This document shows positions 9,631-18,315 of a stretch of 47,307 nt of DNA, piece after piece. The DNA is taken from contig OMOG01000101.1 in the NCBI GenBank assembly GCA_900290305.1, positions 1 through 47,307 of the forward strand, written 5' to 3'. Each line of letters opens with the position of its first letter. Position 1 is the first letter of the stretch. The notes under the pieces were generated by a model. It ran no database searches, had not been told where the DNA came from, and saw only the letters and a program-made list of their open reading frames with translations. Origin of the DNA: Candidatus Sulfopaludibacter sp. SbA4 (GTDB lineage Bacteria; Acidobacteriota; Terriglobia; Bryobacterales; Bryobacteraceae). The translations under genes and the position numbers were made by a program.

Positions 9631-11907
9631 CTATCGCTCGAAGACAATCCCCGCGCTGGGCAGGATCGGGAACATCGTGTCGAGAGTCAGAAACGACTGA
9701 AACGTCTTGGTGTTGTAACCGTCGAAACTGTCAAAGATGTAGTTAGTGCGGTTAGTCAGATTGATCACTTCCCCGTACAACGTCAGCTTCCACTTATCGT
9801 GGGTCCACGACTTATTGACGCGGAGGTCGGTTCGTGAGTACGGGCTCAGGCGCAACTGGTTGCGCACGGTGGTCAGATAGTAAAACGAGCCGATCTGTTG
9901 CAGGTAGCCGGGGATGGGGAAGCCGCTGCCGTAGTTCCAGCGCAGGCTCAGATTGACCGTCGGCTTCAGGCGGTAACCGCCGTACAGATTGACCGTGTGG
10001 CGCTGGTCGAAGTCCGAAGGGAACCGGACGGCCGATCCGGCCGGCTCGTCGCCATCGCGCATGCCGGTGCGGCCGAAGGCATACGAGATCCAGCCGGTGA
10101 AACGGTTGGCGCTGGAGCGCTGGAGGAAGAACTCCACGCCGCGCGCGTACCCGCGGAGCGAATCGAGATAGGACGGGTTCAGCGGCGGGATGAAGATTTT
10201 GCCCTTGATCAGACGGGGATCGTACAACGGCTGGAAGGGAAGGTCGCGGTCGGCGCGATTGTAGAATTCGAGGCGGAGGCGGGTGCGCTCGCCCAGGCGC
10301 TGCTCGATGGCGGCGGTCGCCTGGTTGGAGCGGAGGGGCAGCAGGCCGCGGCTGCCCAGCGGCGAAGTCAGCAGCGAGATCTCCGGGTACTGCACATACT
10401 GTCCGAAGGCGAGCTGAAGCTGAGTGGCCGGCGTCAGCAGGAGCGCCGCGGAGGCCTGCGGCGAAGTCGCGGCGATGCCGTCGATCGAATGATAGTCCCA
10501 GCGCGCGCTAGCCGCCAGGTGCACGCGCCCGGACCACGCGGTCCACGATTGCTGCGCGAACCCGCCCACGCGCGTGGCGGCGCCATTGTAGTGGTCGAGC
10601 AGGCGCGGCACGGTGGCCACCGAGAGGTACTGGTTGGAGAATCCGGAATCGCGGAGTTGCCGCACCGAGAAGCCCATGTCGAGCGGATTGCGCGCGTTCC
10701 ACATCCATGTGGCGGTGGTGTTCGCGACCCACTCGCCGTAGTAACCGGCGCCCAGCGGGAGGTCGTTGGGGTTGTTGTTGTCGAACTTTTCGCGCATCCA
10801 GGCGGCGTGCGTGGCGACCAGCAGTTTCGGTGACGGAGTGTAGCGCCAGCCGAGGTTGCCCAGGGTGTAGTGGTAGCCCGCGGTCACCAGCGAATTGACC
10901 CCCAGCGACGCAATGTTGGTATGGCGGTCGAGACTCGAGTAGCTTTCGAGGACGTAGAGGGTGATGTTGTTCCTGGGCGTGAGGTCGTAAGTGAGCCGGC
11001 CCTGCGCATCTTCGAAGCCGAAGATGAAATTGGTGCTGGGGAAGGTGCGCGCGAAGATGTACTGCAGATAGCTCTTGCGCACGCCGGCCAGCCACGAGCC
11101 GCGCTTCTTCCTGCCCAGCGGCCCTTCGGCCATGAAGCCCGCGTTGGAAGCACTGGCGGACGCGCGAAAGGTGATGCCGTTGCGATTGCCGTCGCGGGTG
11201 TGGACGTCGAGCGCGCCGGCGGTGCGGTCCTCGAAGCGCTCGGGGTAGGCGCCCTCGTGCAGCTCCAGCTCCTCCACCATGTCGCCGTTGAAGGCGGTGG
11301 CCGATCCCGAGACGTTCTGGCCTTGGAGCATGTGAAACGGGGCGTGGAGCAGGACCCCGTCCAGGTAGAGGCCGATGCGGCTGTAGTCGGCGCCGCGCAG
11401 GGAGAAGCGCGCGTCGAAATCGTTGTTGGAAGTGACGCCGGGAAGACTCTGCACGGCGCGCAGCGGATCGTCGGCCAGGACGCTGGCGAGGTTCTTGGCG
11501 TCGTTGCCGGCCAGCACCAGCGCATTGGGGCTATCCTGGCGGGTGGTTTCGAAAGGACTGGATTGGGCCTGCACGGTGTCGGTCTGGCGGAACGTGTCGG
11601 GGCTGAGAACGACTTCGAATTCCTTGGCCTCGCCGGCACTCAGGTGGAAGGGACGCTTGAAGAGATGATAGCCGACCGTGGAGACATTGAGCGTGTAATC
11701 GCCGGGAGTCACGCCGGGGATGGCGAAGCGGCCGGCGGCGTCGGTGGTGGCACGCCAGGGGCCGCCCACGAGTTGGATCACTACGCTCGCGAGGGCCTCG
11801 CCGCCGCGGGCATCCAGGACGGAGCCGCGGACTTCTCCGGGAGCCTGCGCCCGGGCCGGTGCCAGGGCCAGGACGAGCCCGCACCACAACAGGCGGAAGT
11901 TGCTCAC
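9631..11907 (-). CDS. TonB-dependent outer-membrane receptor with carboxypeptidase-regulatory-like N domain
   Basis: The 758-residue product has a signal peptide (MSNFRLLWCGLVLALAPARA), a CarboxypepD_reg-like beta sandwich (about 25-105: GEVRGSVLDARGGEALASV, GDYTLNVSTVGY), a plug domain (about 130-250: RAVQSLPGVTSNNDFDARFS, LRGADYSRIGLYLDGVLL) and a beta barrel ending in an aromatic-poor VFER. It should import a ligand through the outer membrane with TonB/ExbBD, none of which are encoded here. Start is GTG at 11907. A TATCAT hexamer lies seven bases upstream of it on the minus strand, so the message may be leaderless. Followed at 17 bp by the membrane kinase. Substrate cannot be told from sequence. 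Confidence 0.9.
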   Translation of the reverse strand: MSNFRLLWCGLVLALAPARAQAPGEVRGSVLDARGGEALASVVIQLVGGPWRATTDAAGRFAIPGVTPGDYTLNVSTVGYHLFKRPFHLSAGEAKEFEVVLSPDTFRQTDTVQAQSSPFETTRQDSPNALVLAGNDAKNLASVLADDPLRAVQSLPGVTSNNDFDARFSLRGADYSRIGLYLDGVLLHAPFHMLQGQNVSGSATAFNGDMVEELELHEGAYPERFEDRTAGALDVHTRDGNRNGITFRASASASNAGFMAEGPLGRKKRGSWLAGVRKSYLQYIFARTFPSTNFIFGFEDAQGRLTYDLTPRNNITLYVLESYSSLDRHTNIASLGVNSLVTAGYHYTLGNLGWRYTPSPKLLVATHAAWMREKFDNNNPNDLPLGAGYYGEWVANTTATWMWNARNPLDMGFSVRQLRDSGFSNQYLSVATVPRLLDHYNGAATRVGGFAQQSWTAWSGRVHLAASARWDYHSIDGIAATSPQASAALLLTPATQLQLAFGQYVQYPEISLLTSPLGSRGLLPLRSNQATAAIEQRLGERTRLRLEFYNRADRDLPFQPLYDPRLIKGKIFIPPLNPSYLDSLRGYARGVEFFLQRSSANRFTGWISYAFGRTGMRDGDEPAGSAVRFPSDFDQRHTVNLYGGYRLKPTVNLSLRWNYGSGFPIPGYLQQIGSFYYLTTVRNQLRLSPYSRTDLRVNKSWTHDKWKLTLYGEVINLTNRTNYIFDSFDGYNTKTFQSFLTLDTMFPILPSAGIVFER

Positions 11908-11914
11908 TGCCCTG

Positions 11915-11920
11915 ATGATA
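11915..11920 (-). promoter_or_regulatory. Possible -10 element for the TonB-receptor gene
   Basis: TATCAT on the minus strand matches TATAAT at five of six positions and lies seven bases before the GTG start at 11907, which would make the first transcribed base the start codon or very near it. No good -35 is visible and there is no convincing Shine-Dalgarno, which is why it is recorded. Confidence 0.3.
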
Positions 11921-11928
11921 TCAGTAGG

Positions 11929-11946
11929 ACAGGCCTCCCGGCCTGT
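11929..11946. repeat. Palindromic element ACAGGC-CTCCCG-GCCTGT
   Basis: A perfect 6-bp inverted repeat with a 6-base loop, followed on the plus strand by ACATTTTTTCT, so it has the form of an intrinsic terminator. However, it lies between divergent genes. A related palindrome with the same CAGGCC/GGCCTG core ends the ADOP permease transcript at 14785-14825. From memory, such palindromes are dispersed in acidobacterial genomes; this was not checked. Confidence 0.5.
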
Positions 11947-12053
11947 ACATTTTTTCTCAGAAATCGCGGTCCGGGATGTCGAGAATGCGCCGCGTGTTTC
12001 GACTCACCCATGAAAGCGCACAAACCAGTGCGAAAATCGAAGGAGCAAACGAC

Positions 12054-12449
12054 ATGAAATACATTTTGATGATGAACTGCCCGAAGACGGGTTATGAGAC
12101 GTTTGGCGCCTGGCCGAAGAAAGACCTCCAGGCGAACATCGCCTTCATGATAGGCTTCGACAAGGATCTCCGGAAGGAAGGGGTGTTGGTTTCGGCCGAA
12201 GGCCTGGCCAGCCCGCAGGAGGCCAAGCGCGTGCGAGCCGGTAAGGACGGCGCCCCCATCACCGACGGCGTGTTCCCGGAGGCCAAAGAGTACCTCGCCG
12301 GCTACTGGATCGTGGACGTCGAGACCCCCGAGCAAGCCTACGCGATCGCCGCGCGGGCGTCGGCCGCGCCGGGACCCGGCGGTGCGCCGATGAACATGCC
12401 CATCGAAGTGCGGCAGGTGATGAGCGGACCGCCCGAAGACCTGCTGTGA
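12054..12449 (+). CDS. YCII-related (DGPF-type) domain protein
   Basis: The 131-residue product (MKYILMMNC, PKKDLQANIAFMIGFDKDL, EGVLVSAEGLASPQEAK, AGYWIVDVETPEQAYAIAARA, PIEVRQVMSGPPEDL) matches the YCII-like fold of small dimeric alpha-beta proteins usually encoded just before an ECF-type sigma factor. ATG at 12054 follows AAGGAG at eight bases. Its stop overlaps a GTG (GTGA) that begins the sigma-factor reading frame, so the usual two-gene unit is present, but the second gene is broken. Role of the family is unsettled; no enzymatic residues can be assigned here. Confidence 0.9.
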   Translation: MKYILMMNCPKTGYETFGAWPKKDLQANIAFMIGFDKDLRKEGVLVSAEGLASPQEAKRVRAGKDGAPITDGVFPEAKEYLAGYWIVDVETPEQAYAIAARASAAPGPGGAPMNMPIEVRQVMSGPPEDLL

Positions 12450-13399
12450 CGCCGGGGCTGCAGGACGCGTGTTCCTGGGCGTGGTGGTTCGCCGTTTCCG
12501 CGACTTTGCAGCCTCCGAGGACGCCGTCCAGGAGGCGCTGGTCGCAGCGGCCGTTCAATGGCCGCGGGATGGCGTTCCCGAGAATCCACGCGCCTGGCTG
12601 ATTCAGGTCGCCTCCCGGCGCAGGACCGATCACGTGCGCAGCGAGGTGGCCCGCCGGCGCCGGGAAACCGCTGCGGCCATGGAATCCGGCTTCGTGACGC
12701 CCGCTGGCGAGATGGAGAACGAGACGGACCAGGACGACACACCCATCCAGCTCATTATGTGCTGTCACCCGGCACTGACTTCGTCATCGGCAATCGCCCT
12801 CACCTTGCGGGCGGTGGGCAGCCACCATGGAGCAGCGGATCAGCCGGCCAAGCAGAGCATCAAGGCTTCCGGTGTGCCGTTCCGCTCGCTGCGGCGGCGC
12901 ACAACTGCAGCGTTGCGAGTTGCGCGAAGCCATCCGGCTGACGCGGGCCGTTCACGCTTCCGGAAGACCCCGAGGTCGCGGGATTGCTGGCGCTCATGTT
13001 GCTGACCGATGCGCGCCGCGCGGCGCGAACCTCGCCCGGGGGCGAGCTGATCGCCGAGGGCATCGCGATACTGACCCGCGACCTTGCCCAAGGGGTCGAT
13101 CGGCCCTTACCAGTTACAGGCCGCCATCGCCGCCGTGCACGACGAAGCGCCGCGGGCTGCGGACACCGACTGGCGTGGTGACGCTGAATCACGCGATCGC
13201 CGCGGCCATGGTGCACGGCCCATCCGCGGACTCGCGTTGCTGAATGCGCTCGACTCCGATGGACGCATGGCTATCCGGAGACTACCCGCCCGCGATTGCA
13301 CACTACGGAATCGCCGCCCGCCGGACGGCGAGCCTGCCGGAATGGAATTACCTGCTCACCCAAGCGGCCGGCTCAGGGAGAGCCAGTGAAGTGCCATGA
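12446..13399 (+). pseudogene. Decayed ECF-type sigma factor (YCII-linked family)
   Basis: Recognisable pieces of one sigma factor occur in order but in shifting frames: LGVVVRRFRDFAASEDAVQEAL (region 2 start), GVPENPRAWLIQVASRR, LIMCCHPALTSSSAIALTLRAVG, EQRISR then KQSIKASGVPF after a lost base, LQRCELREAIRLTRAVH, LALMLLTDARRAART, GSIGPYQLQAAIAAVHDEAPRA, VVTLNHAIAAAMVHGP, GLALLNALDSDGRMA, and AIAHYGIAARRTASLPEWNYLL. The stretch after LTLRAVG that should hold the DNA-binding helix-turn-helix is missing, and other gaps are present. At least five frame changes plus deletions make sequencing error an insufficient explanation. It starts in a GTGA overlap with the intact YCII gene and ends just before the convergent ankyrin gene. 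Confidence 0.85.
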
Positions 13400-13406
13400 A
13401 GGAGCA

Positions 13407-14624
13407 TCACTCCATCCCCCCGCGCTCATGGAGCAGCGTCAATGTCTTCTCGCTGGGAAGCTCGGCGCCGGGAAATCGCAACGCGTATCCAAGCGGCGTA
13501 CACTCCACCACTTCATCCGGCCGCTCGTAGTGGCCGGGAAGTTTCACCCGCACGGACAGGTCCGCTCCGCGTTCCAACAGCAGATGGGTCACTGGCAGGC
13601 CCCAATCGCGGAATTGGGTCACGGAGTGGAAGATCGCGGTCTGCCCGCCAATACCGGCCTCATCCACGAGCGCTCGCGCGTTCACTGCCGCACCGCGATC
13701 GATCAGAAGTCTGGCCGCTTCCACACTGCCGTATTCCGCGGCCACGTGCAGTAGTGTGGCTCCCCGCAGCAGGAGACGCCGCGCGCCCGTGCTGCCGCAG
13801 TCGAGCTCCGGGAACCGTTGATGCACGAGGCCCGGGTTGGCATCGAGACGCTCCGCCAGCCGATCCACGCGGTTCTGAATCGTGTCGAACACGCCGGGCA
13901 GGTTGTATCGCGAGACGCCGCCGGCATCGATCAGCAGGTCCATGCACCTTGCAAGTTCCGCGGAACGGGCATAGGTTCCGATCAGGTAATCCAAGGCCGT
14001 GGTGCGCCGCGCCGGCTTCGGACCGTTCGCGTCCGCGCCATGCTCCAATAGCCACTGGAGGGCGGCGGGATTCACCGATTCACAGGGCGCGAAGAGGATT
14101 GGAAAATCGCCATTCCATTCCGCGTTGACATCGGCGCCCGAGGCAACCAGAAGCTCCATCATCGGGATGCGCTCGCCTCGGAGCGCCGCTCGCATCAGCG
14201 GGCCGTCGCCGCCTTGATGGACGTCGGACCCGTTTTCGATCATCCACCGGGCGATGGCCAGCCTCACCGGCGCAGGCGGGCCCCAGGGTACGCGGCACTC
14301 GGCGGCCCAGGTGAGTGGGCCGTTCTTCCCATAGCCCAGCGGAGCCCGGTGCAGAGCCGGGTTGCGCTTCATGAGGGCTTTGACGCGATCGAAATCGTTG
14401 GTGTCGATCGCCTGTTTGAGCTGCCCGATCTCTTCGAGTGAGTCGACGTGGGCCTTGAGCTTCGGCCAACTCGCGAAGCCGTAGAGCCTGGCGATCTTGA
14501 ATTGCGCGTCCGCGACGGACGCGGCGCCACCGGCCTCGAGCAGATCCCTGGCTTGATCCTTTAGATGCCGGAGATTGGGACGTTCGGGAAGCGGACGCGG
14601 CGCGTCCTGAGAATGGTTCGACAT
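13407..14624 (-). CDS. Cytoplasmic ankyrin-repeat protein
   Basis: The 405-residue protein has no signal peptide. The first 70 residues (PNLRHLKDQARDLLEAG, DAQFKIARLYGFASWPKLKAHVD) are of a kind commonly placed before ankyrin repeats in acidobacterial proteins. Ankyrin units follow from about 75 to 390 (GPLTWAAE, GPLMRAALRGERIPMMELLVASGADVN, ATLLHVAAEYGSVEAARLLIDRGAAVNAR, THLLLERGADLSVRV). ATG at 14624 is preceded by AAAGGAG at six bases, a strong ribosome site. Convergent with the sigma-factor remnant, with an eight-base gap. Probably a protein-interaction module; no partner known. Confidence 0.9.
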   Translation of the reverse strand: MSNHSQDAPRPLPERPNLRHLKDQARDLLEAGGAASVADAQFKIARLYGFASWPKLKAHVDSLEEIGQLKQAIDTNDFDRVKALMKRNPALHRAPLGYGKNGPLTWAAECRVPWGPPAPVRLAIARWMIENGSDVHQGGDGPLMRAALRGERIPMMELLVASGADVNAEWNGDFPILFAPCESVNPAALQWLLEHGADANGPKPARRTTALDYLIGTYARSAELARCMDLLIDAGGVSRYNLPGVFDTIQNRVDRLAERLDANPGLVHQRFPELDCGSTGARRLLLRGATLLHVAAEYGSVEAARLLIDRGAAVNARALVDEAGIGGQTAIFHSVTQFRDWGLPVTHLLLERGADLSVRVKLPGHYERPDEVVECTPLGYALRFPGAELPSEKTLTLLHERGGME

Positions 14625-14784
14625 GGCGAACTCCTTTCATCGAAGCGCCCGCCGTCCGCACATCGGGCTGAAAGAAGTTTCGCGAAAAAGCTGCTGAAAA
14701 CGGGTGGGCTTCTACCCTTTCCGCGGACCGGATGCGTCCCCTACGCTCGAATGAGCATATCACATGCCGGGACGTGGCGGGCTA

Positions 14785-14825
14785 AAGGCAGGCCACTAAA
14801 GGCCACTAAAACGATGGCCTGCCTT
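14785..14825 (-). terminator. Hairpin downstream of the ADOP permease gene
   Basis: AAGGCAGGCCA at 14785-14795 and TGGCCTGCCTT at 14815-14825 form a perfect 11-bp stem. On the minus strand it stands 12 bases after the permease stop and is followed by TTAGCC rather than a long T run. It probably ends the PadR-permease message. The loop contains a direct repeat of GGCCACTAAA. Confidence 0.55.
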
Positions 14826-14836
14826 CGAGCCCAGTC

Positions 14837-17503
14837 CTACTCCTGCCGCAGCACCTCGACCGGCTCGATGGACGCCGCGCGGCGCGCCGGCAGAAAGGCG
14901 GCCGCAAGGCCGATCGCGAGTAGCGCCCCGGCAGTCGCCAGGTACGCGAAAGGGTCCGCGGGCTTTACGCCGAAGAGCACTTTTTCGACCGTGCCCGCGG
15001 CCACCAACGCTGCCGGCAGCCCGATTGCCAGGCCGGCCGCAACCAGCAGCAACGGGTCGCCCAGCATCATCCACAGCACCTTACCGCGCCGCGCCCCCAG
15101 CGCGATGCGGATCCCGATCTCGCGCGCCCGCTGCGCCATCCCGTAGGCCACCACACCGTACAGCCCGACGGCCGCCAGCAGCAGCGCGAGCCCTCCGAAG
15201 AACCCGGCCACGGTGGCGAGAAGCCGATCCTGGTAGATCGAGTCATCCACCCGCTGCGCGATGGTTTTAGGGTCGCCGCCCGTCACGTCCGGACCCAGGC
15301 GCTCCACTTCCGCGCGAATGGCCCGCGCGGTTTCCTCGCGCGGCAGCGCGGAGCGCACCAGGATGGCGCCCCACCACTTCGCCATTCGCGCCGCGGGCAG
15401 GTACACCGTGGGTACGGCCGGCTGCCGCACTCCGCCGTGAGCGACGTCGGGCACTACCCCCACGATGAACGTAGGGTTCAGCGGATCATCCAAAATGCGC
15501 TCCAGGGGATGCCGATCGCCAGCAAGCATTTTGCGCACGAAGGCTTCGTTCACCAGCGCGACCTTGCGCGATTGGGGCGTGTCGCCGCGGTCGAACTCCC
15601 GGCCGGCAATGGGCGCGGCGCCCAGAGCTTCGAAGTAGCGCGGTGCGACGTTCTGAATGCTCACCCATGCCGGCGCCGTGGCCGTTATTTCGGATCCCGG
15701 GATCCGGATGGTGGCCTTGGAAAAGCCGTCCCTATACGGTCCGGGTGCGCCGTAAGTGACCAGCGAAACGCCCGGCAGCGCTTCCAACCGCGCAACCAGG
15801 CGGTCGCGCGCCGCCTGGATCTGGGGCGCCTTCCACGCCTGGGGAAAGTCGAGCGAGAACTCCATGACGGCCGGATTCCGGAATCCCAGGTTCACCGACC
15901 GCAGCGTTGCCAGGCTGTGGCCGAAGAGGCCGGCCAGCGCTACCAGCGTTACCGAGAAGGCCACCTGCGACACCACCAGCATCTTGCGCAACCCGGATTG
16001 CCGCCCGCTCGACTGCGCGCCTCCCGACTTGATGCAATCCGCCGCATCCACGGAGGTGGAACGCCAGGCCGGCAGCAGCCCGAACAGCACCGCCGACAGC
16101 AGCGAGATTCCCAGCGTGAAGGCCAGCACGAGGGCGTTGGGGACCGCGGGGAACGGCTCCGCCGACTCGGCCGGCAGGAACTGGAGAACGCCGCGCTCAC
16201 CCCAGAAGGCGAACGCCACTCCCAGCAGGCATCCCGCTCCGGCCAGCAGCAGGCTCTCGGTCAATGCCTGGCGCACCAGGCGGCCGCGGCTTGCGCCGAG
16301 CGAAAGCCGGACCGCGACTTCCTTGCGCCGCGCGGCCCCGCGCGCCAGCAGCAGGTTGGCCACGTTGGCGCAGGCGGCCAGCAGCACCAGTCCCACCGCG
16401 GCCATTAACACGCTCAGCGAATGCCCGAACTCGTCGCGGAGCATGGAGAGTCCCCCGGCGCCCGCGCGCACTTCGATCCGCTGATCCATCGCGATCTTCT
16501 TGAAGCCGGCGTTGGGGTGGTTTCCGTAGACGCCGGCGAGGTACTGCTGCAGGAGCACATCCATGGCCGCCTGAACGTGGCGGCGCGAAGCTTCGGGGCG
16601 GCGCCGCGCCATGATCCACAGCCAGTGCCAGCCCGCTTCCATGATCTCGTTCTCGGTCATCATGGCCGGCACCCACAGGTCGGGATGGTGGTCCACTTCC
16701 ACGCCGCGGAATCCGGGCGCGGCGACGCCGATTACGGTCAATGGCTTTCCATCGACGACCAGGGTACGTCCCAGGACTCCCGGGTCGGCGGCGAAGCGGC
16801 GACGCCAGAAATCGTTGCTGAGGACGGCCAACGGATGGGCATGAGGCGTGCGATTATCGGCACCGGTGAACAGCCTGCCGATGGCCGGAGCCACACCCAG
16901 AACCGCGAAATAGTTGCCAGTGACAAACTCGCGCTGGGCCGTCTCCGGATGGTCTCCCGAGGCGGTCCGAAAAGGCGCCTTGTCAACGCCGCTCCGCGCG
17001 ATGACGCCGTTGAAAAGATCGGTCCGCTTAGCGATGTCCAGATAGAGCGGGTAGGAGGAAATGCCAACGCCCCAGGCGCCCGTGCGGAACATGGTCACCA
17101 GTTCCGCGGGCTTGGCCACATGCAGTGTGTCGAGCATCAGGACGTGGAACAGGGAGAAGATGGCGGTGTTGGCGCCGATTCCCAAGGCGAGCGAAAGCAC
17201 GGCGGCCGCCGTAGCGGCCGCCGTAAACCCGGGGTTGCGGCCGAGGCCGCGGAGCGCATAGCGCAGGTCCTTGGCCGTCAACTCGAACCACGGAACGCCG
17301 CGCCGTTCGCGATAGATCTCCTGGGTCTGGGCGACGCCGCCGAATTCCCGGCGCGCGGCCAGGCGGGCGGCAGTGGCATCCATCCCCTGCCGCCGGAACT
17401 CCTCCTCCTGCATGGCCAGGTGGATCTCGATTTCATCGTGCAATTCGCGGTCCAGACGGCGCCCGCGAAAGAGTGCCCAAAGACGCTGCAAGCTGGTACG
17501 CAT
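14837..17503 (-). CDS. ADOP-family (MacB/FtsX-like) ABC transporter permease
   Basis: The 888-residue membrane protein begins with the ADOP N-terminal module (LDRELHDEIEIHLAMQEEEF, GMDATAARLAARREFGG), then LRYALRGLGRNPGFTAAA, a membrane helix (SLALGIGANTAIFS), a MacB-type periplasmic domain, a first FtsX domain (LLAACANVANLLLARGAARRKEVAVRLSLGAS), a second periplasmic domain and a second FtsX domain ending in FLPARRAASIEPVEVLRQE. It is full length for the family. Such permeases are abundant in Acidobacteriota and are nearly always next to a PadR regulator, as here (three bases after the padR stop). Works presumably with a separate ATPase, not encoded here; efflux or mechanotransmission is possible, the substrate unknown. 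Confidence 0.95.
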   Translation of the reverse strand: MRTSLQRLWALFRGRRLDRELHDEIEIHLAMQEEEFRRQGMDATAARLAARREFGGVAQTQEIYRERRGVPWFELTAKDLRYALRGLGRNPGFTAAATAAAVLSLALGIGANTAIFSLFHVLMLDTLHVAKPAELVTMFRTGAWGVGISSYPLYLDIAKRTDLFNGVIARSGVDKAPFRTASGDHPETAQREFVTGNYFAVLGVAPAIGRLFTGADNRTPHAHPLAVLSNDFWRRRFAADPGVLGRTLVVDGKPLTVIGVAAPGFRGVEVDHHPDLWVPAMMTENEIMEAGWHWLWIMARRRPEASRRHVQAAMDVLLQQYLAGVYGNHPNAGFKKIAMDQRIEVRAGAGGLSMLRDEFGHSLSVLMAAVGLVLLAACANVANLLLARGAARRKEVAVRLSLGASRGRLVRQALTESLLLAGAGCLLGVAFAFWGERGVLQFLPAESAEPFPAVPNALVLAFTLGISLLSAVLFGLLPAWRSTSVDAADCIKSGGAQSSGRQSGLRKMLVVSQVAFSVTLVALAGLFGHSLATLRSVNLGFRNPAVMEFSLDFPQAWKAPQIQAARDRLVARLEALPGVSLVTYGAPGPYRDGFSKATIRIPGSEITATAPAWVSIQNVAPRYFEALGAAPIAGREFDRGDTPQSRKVALVNEAFVRKMLAGDRHPLERILDDPLNPTFIVGVVPDVAHGGVRQPAVPTVYLPAARMAKWWGAILVRSALPREETARAIRAEVERLGPDVTGGDPKTIAQRVDDSIYQDRLLATVAGFFGGLALLLAAVGLYGVVAYGMAQRAREIGIRIALGARRGKVLWMMLGDPLLLVAAGLAIGLPAALVAAGTVEKVLFGVKPADPFAYLATAGALLAIGLAAAFLPARRAASIEPVEVLRQE

Positions 17504-17506
17504 GGA

Positions 17507-17857
17507 TTAATCCTCTTCGGCGAGCCGGACAAACCGCTCCATGATGGCCACCGTGCGGGACCATTCCTCGGACTCCTTTTCTACCTGCTGCCGGCCCTTG
17601 CGTGTAATTTCGTAATACTTGGCACGCCGGTTGGCGTCGGAGGTGCCCCAGCGGGAACGAATCCATCCCCGCTGTTCCAGGCGCAGCAGCGCCGGGTAGA
17701 GGGTGCCCTGGTTCAGGTCGAGCGCGCCGCCGGAGATCTGCTGGATGCGCTTGGCCAGTCCGAAGCCGTGTTGCGGCCCCATGGTTTCGAGGGTGCGCAG
17801 GACCATCAGGTCGAGCGTGCCCTGCAGAATATCGGATTTCGACTCTCCTGTAGACAT
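17507..17857 (-). CDS. PadR-family transcriptional regulator
   Basis: The 116-residue protein has the PadR winged helix (DILQGTLDLMVLRTLE, HGFGLAKRIQQIS, LDLNQGTLYPALLRLEQRGWI, AKYYEITRKGRQQ) and a short C-terminal helix for dimerisation. It sits three bases before the ADOP permease gene, so it very likely controls that operon and itself. Its start codon lies inside one arm of an 18-bp inverted repeat that also carries a TTGACA -35 box, and the putative -10 is seven bases before ATG, leaving no room for a ribosome site. A repressor bound there would block its own transcription. Effector unknown. Confidence 0.95.
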   Translation of the reverse strand: MSTGESKSDILQGTLDLMVLRTLETMGPQHGFGLAKRIQQISGGALDLNQGTLYPALLRLEQRGWIRSRWGTSDANRRAKYYEITRKGRQQVEKESEEWSRTVAIMERFVRLAEED

Positions 17858-17898
17858 TCAAAAGAAGTGTCGCGCTTTTCCTTTTGAATGTCAACAGG
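17847..17898 (-). promoter_or_regulatory. PadR operator-promoter: 18-bp inverted repeat with embedded -35
   Basis: CCTGTAGACATTCAAAAG (17847-17864) and CTTTTGAATGTCAACAGG (17881-17898) are reverse complements at 17 of 18 positions. Read on the minus strand, TTGACA (17894-17889) lies in the first arm, the spacer is 18 bp, and ACACTT (17870-17865) is a plausible -10. The second arm covers the padR ATG. The layout suggests autorepression and a leaderless transcript. Confidence 0.7.
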
Positions 17899-17947
17899 TA
17901 GGCGGGGTGTGCGCCGGTTCGGCAATTCACGTGCTTCTTTTTCGGGC

Positions 17948-18268
17948 ATGAGGCTATGGCACTTGACCCTCCCGGTGCTGGCAGCCGGATTGCTGTACGG
18001 CCAGCCGCAGAAGCCCGTCGAAGGCGGGGAAACCATTTACCGGCAGCGTTGCGGGGGCTGCCACGGTCTTGACGGCAAAGCGCAGACCGCCATCGGGAAA
18101 AAAGAGGGGATGCGCGATCTGACGTCGGCGGACGTGCAGAAGGAGAGCGACACCCAGTTGACCCGTACCATCGCCAACGGCAGGGGCCGGATGCCGGCGT
18201 ATGAGATGATTCTGGGGGACGAGCGCATTAAGGCGGTGGTGGGGTACATCCGGGAAATGAAGCAATGA
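17948..18268 (+). CDS. Secreted monohaem cytochrome c, class I
   Basis: The 106-residue protein has a signal peptide (MRLWHLTLPVLAAGLLYG), one CGGCH haem site at about residue 37 preceded by GGETIYRQR, and a likely distal methionine in GRGRMPAYEM. IKAVVGYIREM is the C-terminal helix typical of small c-type cytochromes. It is probably a periplasmic electron carrier. ATG at 17948 gives the best signal peptide; the frame is open further upstream to 17888, but that part is charged and overlaps the PadR operator. Divergent from padR by 90 bp. No redox partner is adjacent. Confidence 0.9.
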   Translation: MRLWHLTLPVLAAGLLYGQPQKPVEGGETIYRQRCGGCHGLDGKAQTAIGKKEGMRDLTSADVQKESDTQLTRTIANGRGRMPAYEMILGDERIKAVVGYIREMKQ

Positions 18269-18315
18269 CCCGGCTTCTGAACGTGAGGGCGTATGATAAG
18301 GGATAAGGTGTCCCC

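Noticed and set aside
11929-11946. Terminator for an upstream plus-strand gene
   Set aside because: Despite the T run, no plus-strand gene precedes it; it lies between divergent genes, so it was called a palindromic repeat.
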